Assembly: GCA_032162705.1 (NCBI GenBank)
Contig: JAVRON010000137.1
Location: 1-64,000 of the forward strand
From: QHXN01 sp032162705
GTDB taxonomy: Bacteria > Acidobacteriota > Blastocatellia > Pyrinomonadales > Pyrinomonadaceae
DNA: 64,000 nt
Reading direction: 5' to 3'
The notes beneath the pieces are model-generated. The model saw only the letters and a list, made by a program, of their open reading frames with translations, had not been told where the DNA came from and did not search any database. Below, in pieces: positions 7,223 to 15,618 of the stretch. The first letter of the stretch is position 1; each line of letters begins with the position of its first letter. A program made the position numbers and the translations under genes.

Positions 7223-8821
7223 ATGAACAAACTGTCCCGCCCGGCGGTCGGCGTTGTGGCCGCCCTCGCTTTTCTCGCGGCGCTCGGCGTCGGGGGCTTC
7301 GCACCGGCACGCGCTGCGGAGGACAAGACGCGCGCGCGCGCCGAGCGTGCCGCTCGCGAGGGGGACTTCGAGGTCGCCGAGAAGATTTTTCGCGAGATGG
7401 TGACGAAAGACCCGCGGGACATGGCTGCGCGGCTGGGACTGAGCCACGCACTGCTCAAGCAGCGCAAGAATCAGGAAGCGTACGACCACGCCGCGCGCGT
7501 CATCGCACGCGACCCGGTGTCGGCGCGCGCGCATGCACTGCTCGGCTCGGCCTTGCTCGGCGCGGGCGATTTCCACCTCTCGGTCGAGGAGTTCCGTACG
7601 GCCTTGAGCTTCAAGGATGACGAGGCGTTGGCGATTGCGGGGCTGGCGATGGTCGATTTTTACGAGAACCGTCTGTCGCAGAGTTTAGCGGGACTGAGGC
7701 GCGCTTCCTACATCGACCACGACGAGCCTGACTATCTCTACAACCTCGGCCAGGTCGCCGCGCGCTCCGAGCACTACTCGGAAGCGGCCACAGCCTACGA
7801 GCAGTTCCTACGCATCGCGCCCAAGACCGACGCCGACCGGCGCGCACGCATCCGCGGCCTCATCGACTTCCTGCTATACCTCGGAGCGCAGACTAATCTC
7901 TTGAGCGTCGGCGGCCCCGAAGATGTCTCGCTCCCGTTTGAGCTAACCAACAACCGCCCCATCATCAAGGTGCGCATCAACGGCTCGAAGGAGCCGCTGC
8001 GCTTCGTCATCGACACGGGCGCGGGGATGTGCGTCATTTCGACGCAGGCGGCTGAGCGCGTGGGCTTGAAGTCGGTCGCTCGCGGTGGGATGGCGCGCGC
8101 CGTCGGCGGCGAAGGGCGCTTCGAGATCGTCTATGGCTTCGTCCAGTCGCTCGCACTCGGCGAGGCGAAAGTCGAGCGCGTGCCCGTCTACATCCGCCAG
8201 TTCTACAATGAGCAGGAGCCGGTCGATGGATACATCGGCCTCTCTGTGTTGAGTAAGTATATGTCGATCATCGACTACGGTGCGCGCAAGATACGTCTGC
8301 TGCGCGACGAAGAGGCGAAGAGGGCCGCGACGACCGCGGCGACCGCGGCGGCTGGAGCCTTCGAGGTGCCGATTCGCACGACTTCGAGCGGCTTCTGGAG
8401 TGGCGAGGTCAGCTTCGAGGGCTTGGAGAAGCCTGCCAACTTTATCATCGACACGGGGGCCAGCATCTCTGTCGTCTCCGAGGTGCTGGCGGCGCGCGCC
8501 GGACTTGAACGCTTCGCACAGGCGGGGCGCATACGTGTCTTCGGCGCGGCGGGTCTCGCCGAAAACATCCAGACGATTCTGCTCCCGCACGTCACGCTCG
8601 GCTCCTACGCGTGGCAGAATGTCTACGCCGCAGTGCTCGACATGGAACCGATCAACGAGACCGCCGGGTTCGAGCAGACGGGCATCGTCGGCGGCAACTT
8701 CCTGCGACGCTATCGCGTGACGTTCGACTTCGCGCGAGGGATAATCCGTCTGGAGCCGCTGGCGGGCACAACACCCGACGACCAGAAGTCGAAGCCCGCC
8801 GTCATCACCAGCCAATCATGA
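7223..8821 (+). CDS. TPR protein with two retropepsin-like aspartyl protease domains
   Basis: Exported protein of 532 residues. Residues 1-31 are a signal peptide ending PARAAE. Residues about 35-220 form tetratricopeptide repeats (VAEKIFREMVTKDPRD, YNLGQVAARSEHYSEAATAY). Two successive retropepsin-like domains follow, each with the catalytic triad motif: VIDTGAG (DTG at 264-266) and IIDTGAS (DTG at 410-412). Each is followed by the hydrophobic/Gly stretch typical of the flap and second half (GYIGLSVL, GIVGGNFL). Retropepsins work as dimers, so two tandem domains could make a single-chain pseudodimer. The substrate is unknown. The gene overlaps the next one by 4 bases (ATGA). Confidence 0.85.
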   Translation: MNKLSRPAVGVVAALAFLAALGVGGFAPARAAEDKTRARAERAAREGDFEVAEKIFREMVTKDPRDMAARLGLSHALLKQRKNQEAYDHAARVIARDPVSARAHALLGSALLGAGDFHLSVEEFRTALSFKDDEALAIAGLAMVDFYENRLSQSLAGLRRASYIDHDEPDYLYNLGQVAARSEHYSEAATAYEQFLRIAPKTDADRRARIRGLIDFLLYLGAQTNLLSVGGPEDVSLPFELTNNRPIIKVRINGSKEPLRFVIDTGAGMCVISTQAAERVGLKSVARGGMARAVGGEGRFEIVYGFVQSLALGEAKVERVPVYIRQFYNEQEPVDGYIGLSVLSKYMSIIDYGARKIRLLRDEEAKRAATTAATAAAGAFEVPIRTTSSGFWSGEVSFEGLEKPANFIIDTGASISVVSEVLAARAGLERFAQAGRIRVFGAAGLAENIQTILLPHVTLGSYAWQNVYAAVLDMEPINETAGFEQTGIVGGNFLRRYRVTFDFARGIIRLEPLAGTTPDDQKSKPAVITSQS

Positions 8822-9291
8822 AGCAGAGCATCTATCTTGAGACATCGGTCGTCGGCGCTTACCTCGACAACGGCGAGCCGTTCCGGCGCGACCTCACCAT
8901 ACGTTGGTGGGAGCACGAGATGTCGGAGTACCGGCCCGTCGTCTCGCCTCTGGTCGTGCGTGAACTGGAGCGTGTGCCCGAGCCGCACCGCACGGGCTAT
9001 CTCAAGCTGGTCGCCCCGCTCGAACGAGTCGAGCTGACGGAGGAAGTGACCATCCTGGCCGAGGGCTACATCTCACGCGGCATCTTCCATCGCAAGTACA
9101 TCGGAGACGCCATCCACGTCGCCCTTGCCTCGTTCCACAAAATAGACTATCTAGTGACGTGGAACTTCGGCCACCTCGCCAACGTCCGGCGACAGGCGCG
9201 CATACGCCTCTTCAACACGGGCGCAGGCTTCTTCGTCCCGCAGATCGTCACGCCGGAGTTCCTTGTTTCGGAGATGACTGAGAAAGGGTGA
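8818..9291 (+). CDS. PIN domain protein, probable type II toxin
   Basis: A 157-residue protein with the PIN ribonuclease layout: N-terminal YLETSVVGAYLD, a central acidic helix and KYIGDAIHVALA followed by DYLVTWNFGHLAN. These supply the acidic residues that bind the metal in PIN enzymes (Glu/Asp near residues 6, 14, 101 and 120). PIN toxins cut tRNA or mRNA. The start codon overlaps the preceding stop (ATGA), so translation is coupled to the TPR/protease gene, which is unusual for a toxin. The stop TGA is the first triplet of a heptamer foldback. A small acidic/basic protein after that foldback may be its partner. Confidence 0.8.
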   Translation: MKQSIYLETSVVGAYLDNGEPFRRDLTIRWWEHEMSEYRPVVSPLVVRELERVPEPHRTGYLKLVAPLERVELTEEVTILAEGYISRGIFHRKYIGDAIHVALASFHKIDYLVTWNFGHLANVRRQARIRLFNTGAGFFVPQIVTPEFLVSEMTEKG

Positions 9292-9363
9292 TAAGTGATG
9301 AGTGAAAAGTGATAAGAAACTGCCTTGCCTTCTTCTTATCACTTATCACTTATCACTCATCAC
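9288..9363. repeat. Foldback repeat (GTGATAA/GTGATGA heptamers)
   Basis: The left arm GTGATAA-GTGATGA-GTGAAAA-GTGATAA (9288-9319) and the right arm of TTATCAC/CTCATCAC units (9333-9363) pair closely. Supplies the TGA stop of the PIN gene. The loop (read on the minus strand AAGGCAAGGCAGTTTCTTAT) matches the loop at about 20630-20650. Confidence 0.9.
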
Positions 9364-9373
9364 TTCTGCTATT

Positions 9374-9592
9374 ATGTATCGAAAGCCGAGATTCCTCGAA
9401 GAGCTGCACGCCATCCGCGAAGAGATGTCGCGTGAGGCCGACTACGATGTCGAGTTGTTTGCCGAGATGGTTCGCTCCGGCGCAAGCCCGAGCCACGGCC
9501 CCGTCCGCAACATCCGCGGCTTCCGCAGCCGCGCCCCGCGCGCCGGCGACGAGGAGCCAAAGCGCACGCCGAAGAAGAGGGCATCAAGATAG
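9374..9592 (+). CDS. Small protein, candidate antitoxin partner of the PIN protein
   Basis: A 72-residue protein. The N-terminal half is helical (FLEELHAIREEMSREADYDVELFAEM); the C-terminal 35 residues are basic and Pro/Arg-rich and look disordered. Small proteins with an EELHxIREE opening are often found beside PIN genes, which is the ground for the antitoxin suggestion; order and sequence do not prove it. It starts 11 nt after the foldback. No obvious Shine-Dalgarno. Confidence 0.5.
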   Translation: MYRKPRFLEELHAIREEMSREADYDVELFAEMVRSGASPSHGPVRNIRGFRSRAPRAGDEEPKRTPKKRASR

Positions 9593-9595
9593 GAA

Positions 9596-9665
9596 CAGGT
9601 GACGGTTAACAGATGACAGAGTAGAATCATTCTTAACCTGTCATCTGTCACCGTTCACCTGTCAC
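9596..9665. repeat. Foldback repeat (CTGTCAC/CTGTCAT heptamers)
   Basis: Left arm ACAGGTGACGGTTAACAGATGACAG, right arm of CTGTCAT-CTGTCAC-CGTTCAC-CTGTCAC with period 7. Starts 4 nt after the preceding stop codon. Confidence 0.85.
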
Positions 9666-9677
9666 GCGCGAAGCGAT

Positions 9678-10466
9678 ATGGAAGAGACGTTTGAAGCCAT
9701 CGGGCTGGATGTGCCGAGCGAGAAGGACTTCAATCACCTCGCGGAGCGCGCAGGCGATCAGGGCGAGCCGACGCAGCTCTGCCGCCGCGGGGCCGTGCTG
9801 CATGGCCGCTGCTGGAAGCTGGGCGAAGGGCTTGAAGTTTGGACTGTGCTCTACGAGTCGGGCACGGGCGAGATTTTCTACGCCGATTGTCGTCCGGGCT
9901 TTCGCGCGCGCTACACACAGCGCGTCAGCCCCTGGGCCTTGACCGAGTACGACGAAGACGGCGAGGCCATCGTCCACGGCTACTGCGACGGCGCGGAGAC
10001 CGAAGTGCTCTTCGAGCTACAGAACCTGACCGAGGTTGGGCCCGAAGGCTTTCGCGCGCAGGAGTTGCACGTCGGCCTATGCGGGCTGGCCTACCGCGCG
10101 CGCGTCTCTCACGCGCAGGGCGAGCCTCGCTGGCAGTCGCTCGAAGAGGCCGCGCCCTCGCGCGCCGCGCACGAGAACGACTGGTCTCTGGCAGGGCGCG
10201 TCATCTCTTTCAAGCCGCTCCGTAACCCGCTCTCGGGCAGCGAGCTTTACTGGGTCTACCTCGATCTGGGCCGGCTCAAGCTCGAAGTGCTGGTCAACAG
10301 CCGCGCGCTGCGGGGCGACGCGCTCGCGGTCGGCGCGACCTTCTCGGCGGAGGTCTGGCTGCAAGGCCACGTCCTCGACCGGCGCACGCTCCTCTCGCGC
10401 TACGAAGGGCGCGACGCCACAGTCCCGAAGTCACAGCTCTGGTCACATCTCAGGAGAAGGAACTGA
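9678..10466 (+). CDS. Conserved hypothetical protein
   Basis: A 262-residue soluble protein that I do not recognise. No signal peptide or membrane segment. It is rich in beta-type segments (GEIFYADCRPGFRARY, YWVYLDLGRLKLEVLVNS) and acidic in the first half. Cysteines at about 35, 46 and 71 have no metal-site spacing. The start at 9678 is 12 nt after a foldback repeat. Codon use looks native. It sits between the PIN pair and a transglycosylase without evident functional linkage. Confidence 0.7.
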   Translation: MEETFEAIGLDVPSEKDFNHLAERAGDQGEPTQLCRRGAVLHGRCWKLGEGLEVWTVLYESGTGEIFYADCRPGFRARYTQRVSPWALTEYDEDGEAIVHGYCDGAETEVLFELQNLTEVGPEGFRAQELHVGLCGLAYRARVSHAQGEPRWQSLEEAAPSRAAHENDWSLAGRVISFKPLRNPLSGSELYWVYLDLGRLKLEVLVNSRALRGDALAVGATFSAEVWLQGHVLDRRTLLSRYEGRDATVPKSQLWSHLRRRN

Positions 10467-10534
10467 ATCGTCCCGGTCGCCTCGGCACCCTCTAGCTGAA
10501 TGCTGACGGCTGAACGCTGAACGCTTTTACCCCG

Positions 10535-11122
10535 ATGCCCGCCCTCAGACGATTCACATTGGCCGTCCTCATCCTCCTTGTTGTCTGCGCTGCCGGACTA
10601 TACTTCTTCAATCGCTATTGGATTCATCGCTTCGACACGCTGATTGCGCGGCAGGCTGCCGTCTATCGTCTCGACCCAGACCTTGTGTGGAGCATCATCT
10701 ACGAAGAGACCTACTTTCGTCCGTGGAAGATTGGAGACGCGGGCGAGGTCGGGCTGATGCAGGTGACGCCGGCGGTCGGGCGCGAGTGGGCCGCCGAGAC
10801 GGGCATGCGCGAGCTTGAAGAGCAGATGCGGCGCGACCCCGCGAAGGCGCTCAGCGACCCCGAGCGAAACATACAGGTCGGCTGCTGGTATCTGGAGAAG
10901 ATCGGGAAGGACTACCGCGACACGCCCGGCGCTGAAGCCCGCATCGTCGCCGCCTACAACGCGGGCCCGAGCCGAGCCGCCGAGTGGAACCGCGTCGCGC
11001 CGGGCCGTCGCCCGTTCACCGCCGAAGAGTTCATCGCGCACATCGACTTCCCCTCGACTCACGCCTACGTCACTAATATTCTCGAACGCTACCGCCGGAA
11101 GAAAGCGAGCGGACGGCAGTGA
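10535..11122 (+). CDS. Membrane-anchored lytic transglycosylase, SLT domain
   Basis: A 195-residue protein with an N-terminal membrane anchor (residues about 8-26) and a single soluble-lytic-transglycosylase domain. The catalytic glutamate is Glu57 or Glu58 in IIYEETYF. It is followed by the family motifs GEVGLMQVTP, an acidic IQVGCWYLEKI helix and AAYNAGPS. It cleaves the glycan strand between MurNAc and GlcNAc with 1,6-anhydro product. It is short for the family, that is only the catalytic domain. The next gene starts inside its stop codon (GTGA), so the two are translationally coupled. Confidence 0.9.
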   Translation: MPALRRFTLAVLILLVVCAAGLYFFNRYWIHRFDTLIARQAAVYRLDPDLVWSIIYEETYFRPWKIGDAGEVGLMQVTPAVGREWAAETGMRELEEQMRRDPAKALSDPERNIQVGCWYLEKIGKDYRDTPGAEARIVAAYNAGPSRAAEWNRVAPGRRPFTAEEFIAHIDFPSTHAYVTNILERYRRKKASGRQ

Positions 11123-12555
11123 CCTATCGCCGACTGCTCGCCTCGAACGCCGACTTCCGAAGGCTGTGGACGGGGCAGGTTGTCTCGGAGATCGGCGACT
11201 GGCTCAATAACATCGCCGTGCTGGCGCTCGCCATCCAGCTCGCGGGCAAGGGGAGCGTGGGGCTGGCGGTCGCGACCTACGCGATTGCGCGCCACCTGCC
11301 GCTCTTCATCTTCGGCCCCGTTGCAGGCGTCGTCGTTGACCGCGTGAATCGCCGCCGCGTGATGATTGCCGCAGACCTCGCGCGTGCAATCCTCGCGCTC
11401 GGCTTCCTGCTCGCGAACCGCTCCTCTTCGCTTGCGCTCATCTACATCGTCGGCGCATCGCTCTTCTCCGTCTCGGCCTTCTTCAACGCGGCCAAGCGCG
11501 CCTCGATCCCCAACCTGGTCGGCAGCACGGAAGAACTCTTGAGCGCCAACTCGCTCTCGGCCTCGACCACGGCGGCGACCATCGCCGTCGGCTCCGCGCT
11601 CGGCGGCGTCGTCGCCACCGCCGTCGGGCGCGACACGGTCTTCGTGCTCAACGCGTTTACGTTCCTCGCATCGGCGGAGATGATTCGGAGGATTAGGAAG
11701 GCAGTCAGCAGAAAGCAGATGGTTAACGGCAGCGAGCTTGAGAGTGAGGCAGCGAATGTGCCGCGTTCAGAGATGAAGGATTTGAAATTTGAAATCTCAA
11801 ATCCTGTTGTATCAAACCTCAAAAATCAGAACTCAGACCAGAGTCAAAATTCAGACAGAGCAGCTTCCGCCTTCTCGGCGCTGCGGCGTGTGGCCGCCGA
11901 GTTCCGCGAGGGGCTACGATACGTGAGACGCGACCGTGTGCTTGCGGCGGTCTTCGTAGTGGCGGCGGGGTGGGGCCTGGGCAACGGTGCGGCACGCGCA
12001 CTCTACAGTATCTTCGGCGCGCGACTGGGCGAGCAGGCGGTGAAGAGTTGGGGCGCGGCGCTTCCGGCCATCGCGGAGCGGCCAACCGACTTCGGCATCT
12101 CGGTTCTGTTTGTGGCGATGGGGTTGGGCGGCGTGCTCGGAGCACCGCTCGCAAAGCGTTTCAACAGCGGCGCGGTCTCTGGTCTTGGCGCGCGCATGGG
12201 GCGCTCGCTCACGCTCGACGGCTGCGGCTTGCTGCTCTTCAGCCTGATGCCTAACCTGTTCGGCGCGGCGGCGGTGCTCGTCGCGCGCGAGATAAACTTC
12301 GCCATCTGGTGGACGGCGCAGCAGACGCTTCTGATGAGGCGCACCGAGGACGCCTTCGCCGGGCGCGTCTTCGCTTCCTACGAGACGCTGACGACGCTGA
12401 TGATGGTCGGCTCAATCCTCGTCTCGGGCGCGGCGGCTGACCGCGCTGGATTCCGTGCCGTTGCGGCGGGAGGCGGCGGTGTGGTTATCCTGTCGGGGCT
12501 GCTCTGGTTCGTGCTGCGCCGCCGCAGAGACTTAAAGAATAATTTACAGGGATAG
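11119..12555 (+). CDS. MFS transporter, MFS_3/enterobactin exporter-like
   Basis: Integral membrane transporter of 478 residues with about 12 transmembrane helices. The N-terminal FRRLWTGQVVSEIGDWLNNIAVLALA and the A-loop DRVNRRRVMIAADL are typical of this group. The GTG start overlaps the stop codon of the transglycosylase. The loop between the two six-helix halves (residues about 195-260) is enlarged and odd: bases 11700-11865 are AT-rich, encode an Asn/Ser/Lys/Gln-rich stretch, and contain a heptamer foldback like those between genes. Substrate not predictable. Confidence 0.88.
   Translation: MTYRRLLASNADFRRLWTGQVVSEIGDWLNNIAVLALAIQLAGKGSVGLAVATYAIARHLPLFIFGPVAGVVVDRVNRRRVMIAADLARAILALGFLLANRSSSLALIYIVGASLFSVSAFFNAAKRASIPNLVGSTEELLSANSLSASTTAATIAVGSALGGVVATAVGRDTVFVLNAFTFLASAEMIRRIRKAVSRKQMVNGSELESEAANVPRSEMKDLKFEISNPVVSNLKNQNSDQSQNSDRAASAFSALRRVAAEFREGLRYVRRDRVLAAVFVVAAGWGLGNGAARALYSIFGARLGEQAVKSWGAALPAIAERPTDFGISVLFVAMGLGGVLGAPLAKRFNSGAVSGLGARMGRSLTLDGCGLLLFSLMPNLFGAAAVLVAREINFAIWWTAQQTLLMRRTEDAFAGRVFASYETLTTLMMVGSILVSGAAADRAGFRAVAAGGGGVVILSGLLWFVLRRRRDLKNNLQG
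11778..11804. repeat. Heptamer foldback inside the MFS coding sequence
   Basis: GGATTTGA at 11778-11785 pairs with TCAAATCC at 11797-11804, with ATTTGAA units between. Same unit as the intergenic foldbacks at 12575 and 46195. It stays in frame and lies in the cytoplasmic loop. Confidence 0.7.
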
Positions 12556-12672
12556 ACAGGATGGAGGGGATAAGAGATTTCAGATTTCAGATTTCAGATT
12601 TCAGATTTGAAATTTGAACTCTCAGATTTGAAATCTACAAATTGCTTTTCATCCTGTCTATCCTGTCCATCC
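12546..12672. repeat. Nested foldback (GATTTCA heptamers inside GATAGACAGGATGGA arms)
   Basis: The outer arms ACAGGGATAGACAGGATGGA (12546-12565) and CATCCTGTCTATCCTGTCC (12650-12670) pair. The inner array repeats GATTTCA at least four times (12577-12606), then GATTTGA/AATTTGA units. Begins inside the last codons of the MFS gene. Confidence 0.85.
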
Positions 12673-12702
12673 ATGTTAATTTCAGCCGTGAGCTAAGAGC
12701 AC

Positions 12703-14130
12703 ATGACGAAACTTTACAGCGCGCGTTGGGTGCTGCCCGTTACTTCCGAGCCGATTGAGGACGGCGCGGTCGCGGTCGCGGGGACGCGCGTCGCGGGCGT
12801 CGGCTCGCGCGCCAAACTCGTCGAACAATTTCCGGGGTCGGAACTCGTGGACTTGGGCGAGGCCGCTATCCTGCCGGGCTTCATTAACTGTCACACGCAC
12901 CTTGAGCTGACGGCGATGCGCGGCTTCCTCGAACCCGAGGAGGGAAACTTCTTCGCCTGGCTGCGCAAGGTCACCTTCTCGCGCAACGAGCGGATGAGCG
13001 CGGAAGACCTCTACGTCTCCGCCGTCTGGGGCGCGGTCGAGGCAGCGCGCGCGGGCGTCACGTGCGTGGGCGACGCGAGCGACTCGGGCGCGTGCGTGCT
13101 GCGTGCGCTCCGCGACGTTGGGTTGCGCGGCGTCGTCTTTCAGGAAGCCTTCGGCGTGGACGAGCGCGAGGCCGCGACGCAATTCGACAAGGCGCGCGAG
13201 AAAGTTGAACGCCTGCGCGGCGGCGAGACGGCGCTCGTCACGCTCGGCCTCTCGCCGCACTCGCCCTACACCGTTGCGCCGCCTTTGCTCGGGATGCTGG
13301 CGCGCTTCGCGCTCGAAGAGAGACTTCCCTTGATGATGCACGCGGCGGAGTCTGAGGCCGAACAGTTGTTCATGCTCTACGGCAGTGGCCCCTTCGCCGA
13401 GAGCTACGCCGCGCGCGGCCTTGTCTTCAACTCGCCGCGCTCGACGACGGTCAGGCATCTGGCACGGGTGGGAATCCTCGACACGCGACCTCTACTGGCG
13501 CACTGCGTCCGCGTGGACGAAGAGGACATGCGTTTGATAGCGGAGCACGGCGCGAGCATCGCGCACTGCCCGAAGTCGAACGCGAAGCTCGGACACGGGC
13601 GCGCACCGCTGGCGGCTTTGCTCAAAGCGGGCGCATCGGTCGGTCTGGGGAGCGACTCGGTGGCGAGCAACAACACCTGCGATATGCTCGAAGAGGCGCG
13701 CTTCGCCGTGCTTGCCTCGCGCGCCGCGGGCGACACGCTCGATGCCGCGGGCAACATGCTCGACGTTGCGGGCGACTTGCTTGACGTTGCGGGCGATTGT
13801 GCCGGAGGCGGGCGCATGATGAGTGCACGCGACGCGTTGCGGCTGATGACGCACGGCGGCGCGGGCGCACTCCGCCTCTCACATCTGACCGGCGCGCTCG
13901 CCGCAGGGCTTGAAGCAGACTTCGTCGCCGTGCGGCTCGACGGCGCGCACCAGACGCCCGCCTACGACCCGTCTGCCGCACTCATCTTCTCGTCCTCTGG
14001 GCGCGACGTGCTGTTGACCGTCGTCGCGGGCCGCGAAGTCTTCCGCGACGGGCGCGTGACGACCGTAGACGAAAGCGATCTGCGCGCACGCGTCCGCGAC
14101 ATCGCGCGCCGCCTCGCGGCGGGTCGTTAA
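12703..14130 (+). CDS. Amidohydrolase family protein (chlorohydrolase/deaminase type)
   Basis: A 475-residue TIM-barrel metal-dependent hydrolase of the SsnA/TrzN/MtaD-like branch, which includes deaminases of purine-like compounds such as aminodeoxyfutalosine. Metal ligands are visible: CHTHLE near residue 65, LMMHAAES near 215, LLAHCVRVDEEDM near 265 and LGSDSVASNN near 312. An N-terminal strand and the C-terminal FVAVRLDGAHQTP complete the composite barrel. Near residues 344-367 the protein carries three imperfect 7-residue units (DTLDAAG, NMLDVAG, DLLDVAG), an in-frame 21-nt tandem repeat not expected in the family. Substrate not determined. Confidence 0.85.
   Translation: MTKLYSARWVLPVTSEPIEDGAVAVAGTRVAGVGSRAKLVEQFPGSELVDLGEAAILPGFINCHTHLELTAMRGFLEPEEGNFFAWLRKVTFSRNERMSAEDLYVSAVWGAVEAARAGVTCVGDASDSGACVLRALRDVGLRGVVFQEAFGVDEREAATQFDKAREKVERLRGGETALVTLGLSPHSPYTVAPPLLGMLARFALEERLPLMMHAAESEAEQLFMLYGSGPFAESYAARGLVFNSPRSTTVRHLARVGILDTRPLLAHCVRVDEEDMRLIAEHGASIAHCPKSNAKLGHGRAPLAALLKAGASVGLGSDSVASNNTCDMLEEARFAVLASRAAGDTLDAAGNMLDVAGDLLDVAGDCAGGGRMMSARDALRLMTHGGAGALRLSHLTGALAAGLEADFVAVRLDGAHQTPAYDPSAALIFSSSGRDVLLTVVAGREVFRDGRVTTVDESDLRARVRDIARRLAAGR
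13733..13798 (+). repeat. 21-nt in-frame tandem repeat in the amidohydrolase
   Basis: Three units encoding D-T/M/L-L-D-A/V-A-G with period 21 nt. GC-rich, so it differs from the intergenic arrays in composition but shares a period that is a multiple of 7. Confidence 0.7.
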
Positions 14131-14243
14131 CCTGTGGGGTGGACTGCCCGAAAGCGCGGATGAAGATGGGCGTTGACTTTATGTGTCGTGTGGAATAGAA
14201 ACTCTTGCATACTCTCTGGAAGTCCCTGCGTCAGGAGCGCAAG

Positions 14244-15425
14244 ATGAGAAGAGCACTCCTTATCTACTTCGCGTGCGTTTTAGTCACCTGCTTGCTCGCG
14301 CCGCTCACCAAAGGGCAGGAGTCTGCTCGGAGCCAGTCGCCGACAAAACTCTCCCTGAAAGTTCTTATTTTCGACGGCGCAGCGCCGACGCTCTATCCGG
14401 TGGGCGACGATGAAAAGACCGGAATGGCTGCCGTCATTAAGGATTTCCGAAGACAGCCCGCGTCGCGCTGGAGAAGCGACACGCACATTGACAGGGCCGC
14501 GCTTTTTTTCCGACGGGATGGCGAGCGCGTCCGTGTGACCGTCTTCATCTATGGTGACGAAAATTCTTCAAACGATGGCGTGAAGGTGGCCGAGTATGTC
14601 ATGGGCGAGGGTGAGGGGCGTGCTGTCATACAGTTGGCCGACTACGGTATCGAGCCCCTCCGGGTCGCTGTCGTCAGGAGGGCCGAGGTCAAACTCACTC
14701 CGCCGCGCGTTGAGAACAGGACGAGCGCCGTCGAGGTCACAGCGATAGACGTGCATGAGAACGTGCCCTCGTTCGAGTTGACGTTGCGGAACGCCTCAGA
14801 CAAAAACATCAGGGCGGTCGAGATAAGAGAGATGAGAGGCCGGATGTCGAAAGGCCCTCCGCCGCTCTTCGACTGGAGGGGGATGTCTCTGATCGAGCCG
14901 GGGAAGACATGGAAAGTCACACTCGAATTCGGTTGGAACTCCAAGATGACTCCGGAAGGGCACGCTGTCGAGCCGCCGGACAGGGTCGTCATCAACTCGG
15001 TGCTCTTCTCCGATGGCGGTTACGAGGGCGACTCTCTGTTCGCGGCCCGGGCCGAGGCTTTCAAGTCGGGCCGTAGGATTCAACTCACACGTCTGCTGGA
15101 AATCATGCGGGAGTGGGGAGAGCCGCCCGGTATCGACACGCGGGAAGTCGCGCGTGAACTCGGGGCGAGAGTGGAGGCTTTGGAATGCACGGCGGAGTGG
15201 ACGGCCGTCACGGAACTGGCGGGACGTTACCCGCTAGTCCGCGGCGAAGAACTGGACAAAGTTAAAAGCTCCATCGAGGCAGGGATGGAGTGGCAGCGTT
15301 CGGCAGTGCTGAATGAGCTGAAGGGCTTTGTTACAGCCGACAATCCCGCGTCCGACCCGCGCGTGCTGCGGAAGTGGATGAAGACTAGGCGCGAGAAGTA
15401 CGAACAGTTGCTCGCGGGTATTTAA
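14244..15425 (+). CDS. Secreted protein of unknown function
   Basis: A 393-residue protein that I do not recognise. The start at 14244 has AGGAG 7 nt upstream; a start at 14205 is possible but lacks a site. Residues 1-23 are a signal peptide (RRALLIYFACVLVTCLLAPL). The body has beta-rich segments such as FELTLRNASDKNIRAVEIREM and WKVTLEFGWNSKM, resembling an Ig-like or protein-interaction fold. The last 120 residues are helical with charged stretches. It ends before a bidirectional terminator shared with the HAF-repeat gene. Slightly lower GC than its neighbours. Confidence 0.65.
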   Translation: MRRALLIYFACVLVTCLLAPLTKGQESARSQSPTKLSLKVLIFDGAAPTLYPVGDDEKTGMAAVIKDFRRQPASRWRSDTHIDRAALFFRRDGERVRVTVFIYGDENSSNDGVKVAEYVMGEGEGRAVIQLADYGIEPLRVAVVRRAEVKLTPPRVENRTSAVEVTAIDVHENVPSFELTLRNASDKNIRAVEIREMRGRMSKGPPPLFDWRGMSLIEPGKTWKVTLEFGWNSKMTPEGHAVEPPDRVVINSVLFSDGGYEGDSLFAARAEAFKSGRRIQLTRLLEIMREWGEPPGIDTREVARELGARVEALECTAEWTAVTELAGRYPLVRGEELDKVKSSIEAGMEWQRSAVLNELKGFVTADNPASDPRVLRKWMKTRREKYEQLLAGI

Positions 15426-15499
15426 CCTGGCCGACGACTCCGCAAAGATGTTTGACCTCCGCTCAATCAACATCGGGCCGACAGCCGAAGCGGGCGAAA

Positions 15500-15552
15500 G
15501 AGTCTGCGCTGAAAAGAGTCTGAGCTGAAAGAGCCTGCGGCTTAAAAGAGTC
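15500..15552 (+). repeat. 16-17 nt tandem repeats
   Basis: AGAGTCTGCGCTGAAA, AGAGTCTGAGCTGAAA and GAGCCTGCGGCTTAAA follow each other immediately before the terminator hairpin. Non-coding. Confidence 0.6.
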
Positions 15553-15591
15553 GGGGGCGCGGGAGTGCTTGCACACTCTCGCGCCCCTTTT
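15553..15591. terminator. Bidirectional Rho-independent terminator
   Basis: GGGGCGCGGGAGTG pairs with CACTCTCGCGCCCC (one mismatch) across a short loop and is followed by TTTT on the plus strand. On the minus strand the stem is followed by a CTCTTTTAAG tail. It sits between two convergent genes. Confidence 0.8.
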
Positions 15592-15618
15592 GCGTGGCGT
15601 CTCTTCGGGCGGTCGGGT

